DNA of 5,165 bases from Colimorpha sp964483145 (GCA_964483145.1 CAZAAK010000085.1:1-5165); one strand, 5' to 3'. Shown: positions 1 to 5,165, counted from the first letter of the stretch. Notes: generated from the letters alone by a model not told the origin. Made by a program: numbers and translations.

Positions 1-94
1 AACAATGAGTATAACTGAATATTAACCCTGTCTAAAAATGGGGAGTACTATAATCCTCTGCTGTACGTCTCGGTCTTCAACTTTTCTGTTCTCC
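1..94. other. Left-edge stretch with no supported gene
   Basis: All three plus-strand frames reach a stop within the first 30 bases. This could therefore hold only the last few codons of a plus-strand gene that ends here, but nothing recognisable is encoded. On the minus strand one frame is open from about 93 down to a stop near 24, but it has no start codon and no family resemblance. The bidirectional hairpin that follows fits the end of a plus-strand gene lying to the left, but that is inference. Confidence 0.4.
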
Positions 95-138
95 ATAAAA
101 GAAGAGCCGACCTTCAATAAGGTCGGCTCTTCTTTTAT
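95..138. terminator. Bidirectional intrinsic terminator, perfect 20-bp stem
   Basis: Positions 95-114 are the exact reverse complement of 119-138, with a 4-nt CAAT loop. The GC-rich core (GAGCCGACC) sits near the loop, and the outer end of the stem is A-rich on the left and T-rich on the right. Either strand therefore ends in a CTTCTTTTAT-like U-rich tail. On the minus strand it begins 21 nt after the stop codon of the TPR gene and is its likely terminator. On the plus strand it would end a transcript entering from the left. The T tracts are interrupted and partly inside the stem, so efficiency is uncertain although the hairpin itself is unambiguous. Confidence 0.85.
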
Positions 139-159
139 AGAGAATATCCTATTGCTCAA

Positions 160-831
160 TTACATGTTTTCAGCGTAGGAGATATATTTGTCGGCTTCGG
201 CGTACATAGGACTTTCGGGATAGTTGTCCTTGATTTGTTGGAAGCATTTTACCGCGGCATCTTTATCTCCAAGCTTCAATTGCATCATACCGGCCTTCCA
301 TAAGGCTGTAGGAGAAACAATGAAATTGTTGGCTTTACTAGCGGCTTTTTGATAGTAGTTGGCAGCCTCCTTGGCATTGTCCTGCTCGGCATAGCAATCG
401 CCTATTAGCATTAACGCTTCGGAACCAGTAAAGGTATCCTTGCCTTTGTAGGATTTCAGCAAGTCGATGGCTTGGTCGAATTTGCCAAGGTTTAGTTGGC
501 AGATACCTGCATAGTATTTGGCCAAGTTGCCGGATTTGGTGCAACCATATTGGTCAATTACATCATTGAAACCCAAGTATTGGTCGTTGCCGTTAAGGGC
601 TTTCTCAAAGTCGCCATCATTGAACCATTGTTCGGCAGCGAACATCTCCTCGGCAGCGCGCTTTTGCCGAGGTTGTGCATACAAACCTACATAGGCCCAA
701 ATAGCCAAACCGACTACCACAACAGCGCAAGCCACAACAATGATTGTTTTCCTGCTCTTCTCGATGAACTGTTCGGTTTTTGCGATAATGCCGCTAACCT
801 CAAGGTTTTTCTCTTCGTTTTGCTCTTTCAT
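160..831 (-). CDS. Membrane-anchored tetratricopeptide repeat (TPR) protein
   Basis: The product is a 223-residue protein. Residues 1-28 are charged. A single strongly hydrophobic segment at about 29-51 (TIIVVACAVVVVGLAIWAYV) is followed by a charged YAQPRQKRAAEE stretch and a helical repeat region. This layout suggests an N-in anchor with the repeats outside the cytoplasm. TPR-like helix pairs are visible at about 60-82, 103-129 (AKYYAGICQLNLGKFDQAI), 139-165 (ALMLIGDCYAEQDNAKEAA) and 175-203 (ALWKAGMMQLKLGDKDAAV). They show the small-residue/aromatic spacing of TPRs and an NYPES-type ending before the last helix. TPR proteins hold partners together, and nothing here identifies the partner. 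The architecture resembles YfgM/ancillary-translocon-like anchored TPR proteins, and similar proteins are common in Bacteroidales. The ATG at 831 has no Shine-Dalgarno sequence but lies about 30 nt downstream of a good -7 box. The gene is transcribed alone, divergently from the flavoprotein gene, and runs into the hairpin at 95-138. Confidence 0.88.
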   Translation of the reverse strand: MKEQNEEKNLEVSGIIAKTEQFIEKSRKTIIVVACAVVVVGLAIWAYVGLYAQPRQKRAAEEMFAAEQWFNDGDFEKALNGNDQYLGFNDVIDQYGCTKSGNLAKYYAGICQLNLGKFDQAIDLLKSYKGKDTFTGSEALMLIGDCYAEQDNAKEAANYYQKAASKANNFIVSPTALWKAGMMQLKLGDKDAAVKCFQQIKDNYPESPMYAEADKYISYAENM

Positions 832-861
832 TCTATATTGTTTTACTGTTTTTCAAGAGTG

Positions 862-869
862 CAAAATTA
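862..869 (-). promoter_or_regulatory. Bacteroidota -7 promoter box for the TPR gene
   Basis: Read on the minus strand this is TAATTTTG followed by CACTC. It matches the Bacteroidota sigma-factor -7 consensus TAnnTTTG at every fixed position. Transcription would begin near 855, giving a short leader of about 25 nt before the ATG at 831. The -33 region, about 20 nt upstream on the minus strand, has only a weak TTTC-type match to the usual TTTG. The call rests on the -7 box and its position. Confidence 0.55.
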
Positions 870-1026
870 GTCATTTTTTTTCATTGAAACGAAATAATTT
901 TTTTTGTTGTCGTAACTTTTGCGCTCAATCTTATTTTTAACATGCTGTAGTTTGTTGTGTATTAGATTGTTGTATTTTTCTTGAAGAAAAAAATGGTCAA
1001 AAAAAGTTTTTCTTGCTTTTTTTGCA

Positions 1027-1034
1027 TATCTTTG
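1027..1034 (+). promoter_or_regulatory. Bacteroidota -7 promoter box for the flavoprotein operon
   Basis: TATCTTTG, followed by CAAA, matches the TAnnTTTG consensus exactly. It implies a start of transcription near 1040 and a leader of about 40 nt before the ATG at 1080. No clean TTTG is present at the expected -33 distance; that stretch is an A-tract running into a T-tract (about 990-1011). A second TTTGCA lies 10 bp upstream (1021-1026 and 1031-1036), and the second copy is part of the palindrome TTTGCAAA. This is the only good promoter I can see for the following genes down to kdsA. Confidence 0.6.
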
Positions 1035-1065
1035 CAAATTGGATTTTAGTGGTGTTTACATTATA

Positions 1066-1071
1066 AAAGGA
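1066..1071 (+). promoter_or_regulatory. Ribosome binding site deciding the flavoprotein start
   Basis: AAAGGA lies 8 nt before the ATG at 1080, a good Shine-Dalgarno spacing. It is only 2 nt before the in-frame GTG at 1074, which is too close. This favours the ATG as the start. A Shine-Dalgarno-like sequence is not common in Bacteroidota, and the other start codons in this window lack one. Confidence 0.5.
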
Positions 1072-1079
1072 CGGTGGAA

Positions 1080-2063
1080 ATGAATACGAAAGTCAAGTAT
1101 CTTGGGATGGAACTAAAGAGCCCTATCATTGCTGCTAGCAGTGGCATGACATCCAATATCGATAACCTTGTCAAGTTGGAGCGGGCTGGTGTTGGTGCTG
1201 TGATTCTTAGCTCCATTTTTGAGGAACAAATCATTCATGATATCAAGCGCAATACCCATGTATTCGCTCCTGTTGGCAATTACGGTGCTAGTTACGAATA
1301 CATTGCTCAGCACGTGGCCGACAATTCTCTAGCCCAGCATTTCGAACTTATCCGTCAGGCCAAGGAAAGTCTTTCTATTCCCATCATTGGTAGCATCAAT
1401 TGTTTCTCTCATGAAAATTGGATTACCTACGCTAAACAGTTTCAGGACAAAGGGTGTGATGCTCTTGAACTCAATATGGCTATCATGCCTTTCGATGCGA
1501 GCCTTTCCACAGATGATGTAGAGCGCACATTTTCCGACATTATACAATCGGTTCGCAAAACGGTTACAATTCCTATCAGCATCAAGGTGAGTACCTACTT
1601 CACCGACTTGGCCAAGTTTATGCAGCAACTCTCATGGTCTGGTATTCAGGGTATCACTATGTTTAACAAAGCCATTCAGCTAGACATTGACCCCGAGACT
1701 GAGACTATCTGCAATGCCGATTCCCTTACCGCCCCCACTGAGCTCCATAACACTATTCGTTGGACTGTCATTCTCAGCAATAAACTCCGTTGCGACCTCA
1801 GTGCCTCTACCGGAATTTCCGATGCAAAAGATGTGGTAAAGCTACTTCTTGCCGGTGCCAATACAGTTCAGGTGGCTTCCTGTCTCTACCGCAATGGTGT
1901 GAGTTACATGGCCGACCTCAACAGAGGCCTTCAGGATTGGATGAAACAGAAGGGTTATGAAGAGATTGGCCAATTCCGCGGCAAGTTGGCTCTCAAGGCC
2001 AACGCCAAGGCTTCTATGCTCATGCGTACTCAGTTTATGAACTATTTCGCCCAAATCAAATAA
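1080..2063 (+). CDS. Dihydroorotate dehydrogenase-like flavoprotein
   Basis: The product has 327 residues from the ATG; an in-frame GTG at 1074 would add two. It has the TIM-barrel layout of the class 1 dihydroorotate dehydrogenase superfamily. An N-terminal KSPIIAASSG (about 13-22) is followed by IPIIGSINC (about 100-108), LELN (129-132), IPISIKVSTYF with Lys169 in the flavin-contacting strand, SASTGI (241-246), and the phosphate-binding end LLLAGANTVQVAS (255-267). The FRG near 299 and the overall length fit the 'dihydroorotate dehydrogenase-like' branch, a presumed FMN oxidoreductase family of unsettled substrate, rather than true PyrD. The loop after LELN reads MAIMPFD, so the SCPN-type catalytic Cys or Ser of genuine enzymes is absent. 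A role in pyrimidine synthesis is therefore doubtful. It is first in a likely operon with the four-helix gene 46 nt downstream. The protein is expected to be cytoplasmic, with no signal peptide or membrane segment. Confidence 0.88.
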   Translation: MNTKVKYLGMELKSPIIAASSGMTSNIDNLVKLERAGVGAVILSSIFEEQIIHDIKRNTHVFAPVGNYGASYEYIAQHVADNSLAQHFELIRQAKESLSIPIIGSINCFSHENWITYAKQFQDKGCDALELNMAIMPFDASLSTDDVERTFSDIIQSVRKTVTIPISIKVSTYFTDLAKFMQQLSWSGIQGITMFNKAIQLDIDPETETICNADSLTAPTELHNTIRWTVILSNKLRCDLSASTGISDAKDVVKLLLAGANTVQVASCLYRNGVSYMADLNRGLQDWMKQKGYEEIGQFRGKLALKANAKASMLMRTQFMNYFAQIK

Positions 2064-2109
2064 ATCGGTTGGGCTCCATGTTATTATTAACCCTATCAGA
2101 CCTTTTCCT

Positions 2110-2574
2110 ATGGACAATGCACAAGACAAATCTGTGAGTTTCTTCCGTTTTGAAGACCTCCGTATTTACGCTAAATCAGTCGACTACAGCTCGTGGTTGA
2201 TTGCTCACTTAGGCGAACCTACCAATGAAAGGCAACGTAGCTTGGTCAGTTCGTTCTGCCATTCCTCCTATGACATTGCGCTCAATATTGCTGAGGGTTC
2301 CTCCCGAAATAAGAGTCAGTTCGAGCACTGCCTCAAAATTTCCAAAACGGCCATTCGCGAGTGTATAGTTTATACCGCCATCGCACTTCAGTCCGGTCTT
2401 TGGGATGAGCAGGTCAGCAACCAGTCCCGCGAGTACCTCATGGAACTCACACGCATGATAGGTGCACTCATTATCTCTCTCCAACGCGGTGGCCGTCGCC
2501 GTGATGAGATGGAAGCGGATACTGCCAACGACACCATCTCCGATGACCTTGACTCGATTGATACCAACTTCTAG
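2110..2574 (+). CDS. Four-helix-bundle protein, S23/23S-IVS family
   Basis: The product has 154 residues. FRFEDLRIYAKSVDYSSWL (about 12-30) matches the family's opening F-x-DL-x-V/I-x-x-x-A helix. DIALNIAEGSSRNKSQFEHCL (about 55-75) matches its hallmark 'I-x-x-NIAEG-x-x-R' turn. LMELTRMIGALIISLQR (about 110-126) is the last helix. The family was first described in open reading frames inside intervening sequences of 23S rRNA genes, and also includes many free-standing genes; its biochemical role is unknown. No rRNA sequence surrounds this copy. The usual family fold ends near residue 127. Here a further tail of about 27 residues follows, first basic (GGRRR) and then rich in Asp, Glu, Ser and Thr (DDLDSIDTNF), which looks disordered. 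The gene follows the flavoprotein gene after 46 nt with no promoter or terminator between them, so co-transcription is likely. A hairpin terminator starts 22 nt after its stop codon. Confidence 0.85.
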   Translation: MDNAQDKSVSFFRFEDLRIYAKSVDYSSWLIAHLGEPTNERQRSLVSSFCHSSYDIALNIAEGSSRNKSQFEHCLKISKTAIRECIVYTAIALQSGLWDEQVSNQSREYLMELTRMIGALIISLQRGGRRRDEMEADTANDTISDDLDSIDTNF

Positions 2575-2596
2575 AAACTTTTGAGACAGAATACTT

Positions 2597-2630
2597 GGGT
2601 CAGGTGCAAAACCTGGCCCCTTTCTTTATT
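2597..2630 (+). terminator. Terminator-like hairpin just upstream of kdsA
   Basis: The 9-bp stem 2597-2605 (GGGTCAGGT) pairs with 2611-2619 (ACCTGGCCC), including one G-U pair, around the loop GCAAA. It is followed by CTTTCTTTATT, giving the form of an intrinsic terminator on the plus strand. It starts 22 nt after the stop of the four-helix gene, but its T-rich tract ends only about 7 nt before the kdsA ATG at 2638. No promoter fits between the two, so the hairpin must lie in the leader of any mRNA that carries kdsA. It may be a partial terminator or attenuator. Confidence 0.7.
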
Positions 2631-2637
2631 GTAAGTC

Positions 2638-3450
2638 ATGTACCCTAAAATACAGAATCTTCGTCATACGGAAACTGGCAATTTTTTTCTCATTGCCGGA
2701 CCTTGTGTGATTGAGGACGAAAAAAGCCCTTTCGACATCGCCGAACAGTTGGTGACTATTGCCGAGCGGCATCAAATTCCCTTTGCTTTCAAGGCTAGTT
2801 ATCGCAAAGCTAATCGATCTCGCATCGATTCTTTCACTGGTATTGGCGACAAGGCGGGCCTTGAAATATTGCAAGCCATACGCGACCGTTTTGGCATTCC
2901 TGTGGTGACCGATATTCATTGCGAGGAGGATGCTGCTATTGCCGCGCTTTATGTCGATGTGCTGCAGATTCCCGCTTTTCTCTGTCGTCAGACCTCTCTG
3001 CTTCGGGCTGCTGCCCAAACAGGTCGTTGCGTCAATATCAAGAAGGGCCAGTTCCTCTCACCCGAAGCCATGGCTTATGTCGTGGAAAAAGTCAACCATT
3101 TTGGTAACGACAATGTAATGCTCACCGAACGTGGCACAACTTTTGGTTATCAAGATCTGGTGGTTGATTTCCGAGGCGTGCCACTGATGCAAAAGAACGG
3201 TGTGCCTGTTGTTGTCGACATCACTCATTCGCTCCAGCGTCCCAATCAGCTCTCAGGTGTTACTGGGGGCAACCCAGAAATGATTGAAACCATTGCCCGG
3301 GCTGCTGTGGCTGTAGGTTGCGACGGCATCTTTATGGAAACCCACCCCAACCCAGCTGTTGCCAAGTCCGATGGGGCCAATATGCTTCGGCTCGACCTCG
3401 TTGAACCTCTCCTTTTGCGTCTTCTCAAAATTCACCAATCTATACGCTAA
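2638..3450 (+). CDS. kdsA: 3-deoxy-8-phosphooctulonate synthase (Kdo-8-P synthase)
   Basis: KdsA condenses phosphoenolpyruvate with D-arabinose 5-phosphate to give Kdo-8-phosphate, the precursor of the Kdo that joins lipid A to the core of lipopolysaccharide. It acts in the cytoplasm. The product has 270 residues, the normal length (Aquifex 267, E. coli 284). Family motifs follow in order: IAGPCVIE (19-26), FKASYRKANRSR (51-62), VTDIH (90-94), DVLQIPAFLCRQTSLL (107-122), NIKKGQFLSPE (133-143), LTERGTTFGY (162-171), VDITHSLQRP (193-202) and METHPNP (233-239). Cys23, His197, Glu234 and Asp245 match the four metal ligands of the Aquifex enzyme (Cys11, His185, Glu222, Asp233) at a constant offset of 12. 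Together with the CDG at 228-230, this places it in the metal-dependent class, not the metal-free E. coli class, which has Asn at the Cys position. The ATG at 2638 puts the conserved core at the expected distance and has no Shine-Dalgarno sequence. No other Kdo gene is in the window. Confidence 0.97.
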   Translation: MYPKIQNLRHTETGNFFLIAGPCVIEDEKSPFDIAEQLVTIAERHQIPFAFKASYRKANRSRIDSFTGIGDKAGLEILQAIRDRFGIPVVTDIHCEEDAAIAALYVDVLQIPAFLCRQTSLLRAAAQTGRCVNIKKGQFLSPEAMAYVVEKVNHFGNDNVMLTERGTTFGYQDLVVDFRGVPLMQKNGVPVVVDITHSLQRPNQLSGVTGGNPEMIETIARAAVAVGCDGIFMETHPNPAVAKSDGANMLRLDLVEPLLLRLLKIHQSIR

Positions 3451-3609
3451 TGCTCCTAAGTGCCAACGTATCAAATGACAATATTTAATGGCAATATCCA
3501 GCTATTGGAATTTTCTGTGATGTTCAAAGGGTTAGAAATTTGTTTACCAGCTTTATGATTGTCAACTGCTATTTGATATCCACAAAATTGTTTTAACATC
3601 AAAACTTCT
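3451..3609. other. Intergenic region between kdsA and the exonuclease gene
   Basis: This 159-nt AT-rich gap holds no gene I can support. A weak hairpin (CAATA, 6-nt loop, TATTG, about 3493-3508) is followed by GGAATTTT and could be a poor terminator for kdsA. No sequence matches TAnnTTTG with a properly spaced -33 element, so the promoter of the exonuclease gene is not identified, although the gap is long enough to contain one. Confidence 0.35.
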
Positions 3610-4467
3610 ATGAATCTTAATCTCCAGAAACCCATTGTATTTTTCGATCTCGAAACTACTGGTGTCAACGTAGGTCACGACCATATTGTTGAAATGTGCT
3701 TTCATATGGTCCGACCCGACCAAACTGCCAATACACGGGTATACCGTGTCCGACCTGTGGATTCCCAAGGAAACACCATCCATATCCCCGAATTCACTAC
3801 TGCCATCCATGGCATTAGTGATGCTGATGTGGCAGACAAGCCCTCTTTCAAGGATCTTGCTCCCGAAATTGCCGCTTTTATCGGCGAGGCTGACCTAGCC
3901 GGTTACAACTCCAATAAGTTTGATGTGCCAATGTTGGTGGAGGAATTTCTACGGGCCGGCTATCCATTCAATCTCAAGTGTCGCCGCCTTATTGATGTAC
4001 AGAATATCTTCCACAAGATGGAGCAGCGTACACTCAGGGCTGCTTACCGTTTCTATTGCCACAAAGATTTGGAGAATGCCCATAGCGCCGATGCCGACAC
4101 ATTAGCTACCTATGAGGTACTTATGGCCCAACTCGACCGCTACCAAGATGTAACATACACCGCTCCAGACGGCAAGGTGAGTAAACCTGTTGTCAATGAT
4201 ATGGAGCAGCTCAGCCGTTTTACACAGGTCAACCAATGGGCCGACCTCGTTGGCCATATTGCCTATGACGACAAAGGCCACGAGATTTTCAATTTTGGCA
4301 AGTACAAAGGCAAAACCCTTGAGCAGGTCTTTGAACGCGAACCCGCTTACTACGACTGGATGATGAAAGCCGACTTTCCCCTCTCTACCAAAGCCCTCCT
4401 CTCCGAAGTCTGGACTCGTTTTCGTGACAAAAAGCTTCAGGACCTAAAACTCCATTTCGGTGGATGA
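3610..4467 (+). CDS. DEDDh 3'-5' exonuclease with ExoX-like C-terminal domain
   Basis: The product has 285 residues. The N-terminal domain (about 8-175) is a DnaQ-like RNase T/exonuclease fold. Its three motifs carry all five catalytic residues: Asp13 and Glu15 in FFDLETTG, Asp105 in GYNSNKFDVPML, and His158 and Asp163 in AHSADAD. These residues bind two metal ions and remove nucleotides from 3' ends. A central linker of about 45 residues leads to a C-terminal domain at about 222-260, with FNFGKYKGKTLEQVF followed by YYDWMMKADF. This resembles the C-terminal domain of exodeoxyribonuclease X, also labelled DUF3820 or 'putative quorum-sensing-regulated factor'. The FHKMEQRTLRAAYRFYC stretch (134-150) is typical of the Bacteroidales version of this protein. 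It lacks the polymerase-III-associated features that would make it a replicative proofreading subunit, so a DNA repair or nucleic-acid turnover role is more likely; the substrate cannot be read from sequence. The ATG at 3610 lies a few residues before the first beta strand, as expected. Confidence 0.92.
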   Translation: MNLNLQKPIVFFDLETTGVNVGHDHIVEMCFHMVRPDQTANTRVYRVRPVDSQGNTIHIPEFTTAIHGISDADVADKPSFKDLAPEIAAFIGEADLAGYNSNKFDVPMLVEEFLRAGYPFNLKCRRLIDVQNIFHKMEQRTLRAAYRFYCHKDLENAHSADADTLATYEVLMAQLDRYQDVTYTAPDGKVSKPVVNDMEQLSRFTQVNQWADLVGHIAYDDKGHEIFNFGKYKGKTLEQVFEREPAYYDWMMKADFPLSTKALLSEVWTRFRDKKLQDLKLHFGG

Positions 4468-4513
4468 CATGTTTGTCCGAAACTGAAGCACTTTAAGATG
4501 ATAGTTCCTCCAC

Positions 4514-4553
4514 AAAAAAATGGCCTGTCCTTTGCAGTAAGGGCAGGCCATTT
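4514..4553 (-). terminator. Intrinsic terminator of the FAH-family gene
   Basis: Positions 4518-4532 pair with 4539-4553 around a 6-nt loop, and the core TGGCCTG/CAGGCCA is strong. One position (4528/4543) is a G-U pair in plus-strand RNA and an A-C mismatch in minus-strand RNA. Read on the minus strand the stem runs into seven T residues (complement of 4514-4520), a good intrinsic terminator 24 nt after the FAH-family stop codon. On the plus strand only TTTGAGTTTG follows, so termination of the convergent exonuclease gene here would be weaker, but is plausible. Confidence 0.8.
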
Positions 4554-4577
4554 GAGTTTGGGCGTGTGTGGGTATGG

Positions 4578-5147
4578 CTATTTTATATCCAGCGACAGCA
4601 TGGGCTTTCCTTCGATGGTTCCCTCCAGGTGGTCGCCAATTTTCACTGGACCCACACCTGCCGGAGTGCCGGTATAGATGAGGTCGCCCGTCCTTAGTGT
4701 GATAAAACGCGACAAATATGCAATTAGGTGGTCAACATCAAAAATCATCTCTCCGCTATAACCCTGTTGTACCAAAGTGCCGTTGATTTTTAAGTCGAAA
4801 TGAAGGTCGTTGATGGTCTTTTCCATCTCTTCCAACTCAACAAAAGGCCCGATTGCTGCACTACCGTCAAAGCCCTTGGCTAACAACCACGGCATGCCAT
4901 GCTCCTTAAAGTTTTTTTGGAGGTCGCGGGCGGTGAAATCTATGCCTAGGGCCACGGCGTTGTAGTATTTGTGGGCAAATTGCGGTTGGATGCATTTGCC
5001 TAGGCGATTGATTTTTACTACCAATTCCACTTCGTGATGTATGTCCTTTGAGAAGTCGGGATAAAAAAATGGAGTCTGTTTCTGATTCAGGGCGCTGTCG
5101 GGCTTCATAAAGAAGTATAATACTCCCGGAATTTTAGACAACCGCAT
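4578..5147 (-). CDS. Fumarylacetoacetate hydrolase (FAH) family protein, 5' end missing or altered
   Basis: There are 189 residues from the ATG at 5147. The frame stays open for six more codons (FFFLQP) to the window edge, so the true start may lie outside. The fold is that of the FAHD1/YcgM branch, which includes acylpyruvate hydrolases and oxaloacetate decarboxylases or tautomerases. FFMKPDSAL (12-20), IHHEVELVVKI (36-46), GIDFTARDLQ (68-77), MPWLLAKGFDGS (85-96) and the C-terminal LIYTGTPAGVGPVKIGD (156-172) are all characteristic. Glu39, Glu41 and Asp70, the metal ligands, and Lys91 match human FAHD1 Glu71, Glu73, Asp102 and Lys123 at a constant offset of 32. The N-terminal beta strand and the NYxxHxxE motif carrying the FAHD1 His30/Glu33 dyad are not seen. 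At that offset Glu33 falls on Met1 and His30 on a Leu codon. The gene is convergent with the exonuclease gene and ends at the hairpin at 4514-4553. Substrate cannot be assigned. Confidence 0.85.
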   Translation of the reverse strand: MRLSKIPGVLYFFMKPDSALNQKQTPFFYPDFSKDIHHEVELVVKINRLGKCIQPQFAHKYYNAVALGIDFTARDLQKNFKEHGMPWLLAKGFDGSAAIGPFVELEEMEKTINDLHFDLKINGTLVQQGYSGEMIFDVDHLIAYLSRFITLRTGDLIYTGTPAGVGPVKIGDHLEGTIEGKPMLSLDIK

Positions 5148-5165
5148 AGGTTGCAGAAAGAAAAA

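Noticed and set aside
496..870. Plus-strand open frame of 124 codons opposite the TPR gene
   Set aside because: It is antisense to a clear TPR coding sequence, its translation resembles no family, and it overlaps the promoter of the TPR gene.
1074..1079. GTG at 1074 as start of the flavoprotein gene
   Set aside because: It lies only 2 nt after the AAAGGA motif and would add just Met-Glu. The ATG at 1080 has better spacing and is the commoner start codon.
1842..2129. Minus-strand open frame of 95 codons spanning the end of the flavoprotein gene
   Set aside because: It lies opposite conserved coding sequence and into the start of the next gene, with low-complexity, unfamiliar translation: a shadow frame.
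2110..2574. Possibility that the four-helix gene marks an intervening sequence inside a 23S rRNA gene
   Set aside because: Flanking DNA is protein-coding on both sides (flavoprotein and kdsA) and shows no rRNA-like sequence.
2626..3018. Minus-strand open frame of 130 codons opposite kdsA
   Set aside because: KdsA is certain on the other strand. The antisense frame has no recognisable domain and begins and ends without supporting signals.
3530..3580. Candidate promoter boxes (TTAGAAATTTG, GCTATTTG) before the exonuclease gene
   Set aside because: Neither keeps the TAnnTTTG spacing, and upstream TTTG/TTG elements are not at the 19-21 nt distance expected, so no promoter is called.
1..5165. 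Defence island, toxin-antitoxin pair, CRISPR array or mobile element
   Set aside because: No regularly spaced repeats, transposase, integrase, reverse transcriptase or toxin/antitoxin-like small gene pair is visible. The genes are ordinary metabolic, envelope and nuclease families.

Overview
The window looks like chromosomal, mostly housekeeping DNA from a member of the Bacteroidota, probably order Bacteroidales. The proteins resemble Bacteroidales family members. Two gene starts carry a Bacteroidota-type -7 promoter box (TAnnTTTG). Most start codons lack a purine-rich Shine-Dalgarno sequence, as is usual in that phylum. The species cannot be named from the sequence. I see no tRNA, rRNA, insertion sequence, CRISPR array, phage gene or attachment site.

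Layout from left to right. Positions 1-94 hold no supported gene and are followed by a perfect 20-bp hairpin that can terminate transcription from both sides. A minus-strand gene for a membrane-anchored TPR protein (160-831) is read toward that hairpin. An AT-rich divergent promoter region (832-1079) separates it from a run of four plus-strand genes: a dihydroorotate dehydrogenase-like flavoprotein (1080-2063), a small four-helix-bundle protein of the S23/23S-intervening-sequence family (2110-2574), kdsA (2638-3450), and a DEDDh exonuclease with an ExoX-like C-terminal domain (3610-4467). A terminator-like hairpin lies between the exonuclease and a convergent minus-strand fumarylacetoacetate hydrolase (FAH) family gene (4578-5147), whose 5' part is missing or altered at the window edge.

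The genes do not form one obvious pathway. KdsA makes Kdo-8-phosphate for lipopolysaccharide, the exonuclease belongs to DNA or RNA processing, and the FAH protein belongs to small-molecule (oxaloacetate/acylpyruvate-type) metabolism. The first three plus-strand genes are close enough (46 and 63 nt gaps) to share a transcript starting at the promoter near 1027-1034. However, an intrinsic-terminator-like hairpin ends only about 8 nt before the kdsA start codon, so kdsA expression may depend on readthrough.

I found no convincing undescribed multi-gene system. The points most worth a second look are the FAH gene's apparent lack of its catalytic His/Glu dyad, the hairpin against the kdsA start, and the unusual active-site loop of the dihydroorotate dehydrogenase-like protein.
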